DNA from: Magnetospirillum moscoviense
Lineage (GTDB): Bacteria > Pseudomonadota > Alphaproteobacteria > Rhodospirillales > Magnetospirillaceae
Direction of reading: 5' to 3'
Length of the DNA: 64,000 nt
Assembly (NCBI RefSeq): GCF_001650635.1
Contig: NZ_LWQU01000104.1
Coordinates: 124,001 to 188,000 of the forward strand
The translations under genes and the position numbers were made by a program. Shown piece after piece: positions 63,136 to 64,000 of this stretch. The notes under the pieces were generated by a model. It was given only the letters and a program-made list of their open reading frames with translations, searched no databases and was not told where the DNA came from. How positions within the stretch are numbered: position 1 is the stretch's first letter; every line of letters begins with the position of its first letter.

Positions 63136-64000
63136 CCGATGGTCTCGATCAGGCGGGCGATGATGTGACCGACGCTGATGCCGTCGGCGCGGGCGGCGAA
63201 GCCCACCGCCATGCGATGGCGCAGCACCGGCGGGGCCAGGGCGACGACGTCGTCGACCGACGGCGACGGCCGGCCGTCCAACAGGGCGCGGGCGCGGGCG
63301 GCCAGCATCAGCGCTTGGGCGGCACGCGGGCCGGGACCCCAGGCGACGTGGCGGCGCACTTCATCCAGGGCCGAGGTCTCGGGCCGGCCGGCGCGGACCA
63401 GGGCCAGGATCGCCTCGACCACGCTTTCGCCGACCGGCAGGCGGCGCACCAGATCCTGCGCCTCCACCAGTTCGGCGGCGGTCAGGACCGCCTGCGGCGG
63501 CGCCTCGGCCGGGCCGGTGGTGGCGATCAGCATGTGGCGCTCGGCCGCAAGGTCGGGATAGCCGACATCGATCTGCAGCAGGAAACGATCCAGTTGCGCC
63601 TCGGGCAGCGGATAGGTGCCTTCCTGCTCCAGCGGGTTCTGGGTGGCGACGACGTGGAACGGCTTGGGCAAATCGTGGTAATGGCCGGCCACCGAGACGC
63701 GGCCTTCCTGCATCGCCTGCAGCAGCGCCGATTGGGCGCGCGGGCTGGCGCGGTTGATCTCGTCGGCCATCAGAAGCTGGCAGAACACCGGCCCCTTCAG
63801 GAAGCGGAAGGCCCGCGCCCCGCCGGCCGCCTGCTCCAGCACTTCCGAGCCCAGGATGTCGGCCGGCATCAGATCGGGGGTGAACTGCACCCGCTTGTCG
63901 GTCAATCCCAGGGTGATCCCCAACGTCTGCACCAGCCGGGTCTTGGCCAGGCCGGGCACGCCGATCAACAGGGCGTGACCCCCCGCCAGCAGCGTGATAA
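63132..64000 (-). CDS. MoxR-type AAA+ ATPase (5' end outside the window)
   Basis: A partial gene; the N-terminus lies beyond 64000. Walker A reads GVPGLAKT, Walker B LLMADEINRA, and sensor 1 ATQNPLEQEGTYPLPEAQ, all typical of MoxR. The lid domain follows. It probably acts as a chaperone for the DUF58, DUF4159 and membrane proteins encoded downstream in the same direction. The window includes about 289 codons. Confidence 0.9.
   Translation of the reverse strand, partial: ITLLAGGHALLIGVPGLAKTRLVQTLGITLGLTDKRVQFTPDLMPADILGSEVLEQAAGGARAFRFLKGPVFCQLLMADEINRASPRAQSALLQAMQEGRVSVAGHYHDLPKPFHVVATQNPLEQEGTYPLPEAQLDRFLLQIDVGYPDLAAERHMLIATTGPAEAPPQAVLTAAELVEAQDLVRRLPVGESVVEAILALVRAGRPETSALDEVRRHVAWGPGPRAAQALMLAARARALLDGRPSPSVDDVVALAPPVLRHRMAVGFAARADGISVGHIIARLIETIG

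Noticed and set aside
1-64000. CRISPR arrays, insertion sequences and toxin-antitoxin pairs
   Set aside because: I saw no regularly spaced repeats, no transposase motifs and no convincing small toxin-antitoxin pair; the only mobile trace is the truncated integrase.

Overview
The window is GC-rich DNA from a Gram-negative bacterium. Its gene content (KdsB, a GT9 heptosyltransferase-type enzyme, a YejABEF-type transporter, PPi-dependent phosphofructokinase, bactofilin plus LytM peptidase, a CZB-type chemotaxis receptor) fits an alphaproteobacterium of the Rhodospirillales, perhaps near Magnetospirillum. That placement is inference from gene content; no marker rRNA is present.

Region 1 (54-27938, leftward): a surface-glycan locus that reads as one long, tightly packed transcription unit. 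It starts behind a TTGACA-type promoter at gmd. Many junctions are ATGA, GTGA or TGATG overlaps. It encodes sugar-nucleotide enzymes (Gmd, a DegT aminotransferase, an SDR epimerase), an amidotransferase set (WbpG-type enzyme with HisF2 and HisH2), a sugar N-formyltransferase, a deacetylase-like protein, a sulfotransferase, a NeuD-type acetyltransferase, two methyltransferases, two radical SAM enzymes, an asparagine synthetase-like enzyme, a GT4 glycosyltransferase and a polytopic membrane protein. Within it lie all four functions of a Dlt-like aminoacylation pathway: an amino-acid-type AMP ligase, an acyl carrier protein, an MBOAT acyltransferase and a membrane-anchored SGNH-like protein. The most striking feature is a C-terminal membrane module (motif P-[DH]-[YF]-x2-R-[LV], an Arg 17 residues later, one transmembrane helix, then a charged cytoplasmic tail). 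It occurs in four otherwise unrelated proteins between 17965 and 26771. I do not recognise this module.

Region 2 (28130-33589, rightward): a Gmd-like paralogue, a fusion of a polyprenol-phosphate-sugar synthase-type GT2 with a Cys-rich linker and a methyltransferase, a third radical SAM enzyme, and a second SGNH hydrolase. It probably continues the glycan programme on the opposite strand.

Region 3 (33647-52754): mostly housekeeping genes. These are purH, a GT4 and a bi-domain oxidoreductase, a soluble chemotaxis receptor, an apparently autoregulated TetR regulator with a clear palindrome at its start, a GT9, a UDP-sugar dehydrogenase, pheA, kdsB, a HisN-type phosphatase, a yejABEF oligopeptide transporter and a SpoIIE-type phosphatase.

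Region 4 (52824-55757): PPi-PFK, then tRNA-Gly(CCC) followed by a truncated tyrosine integrase and a patchwork of fragments. This looks like a decayed tRNA-integrated element.

Region 5 (55758-64000): bactofilin with a LytM peptidase, then a leftward MoxR, DUF58, BatA/DUF4159 and large membrane protein cluster that runs off the right edge.
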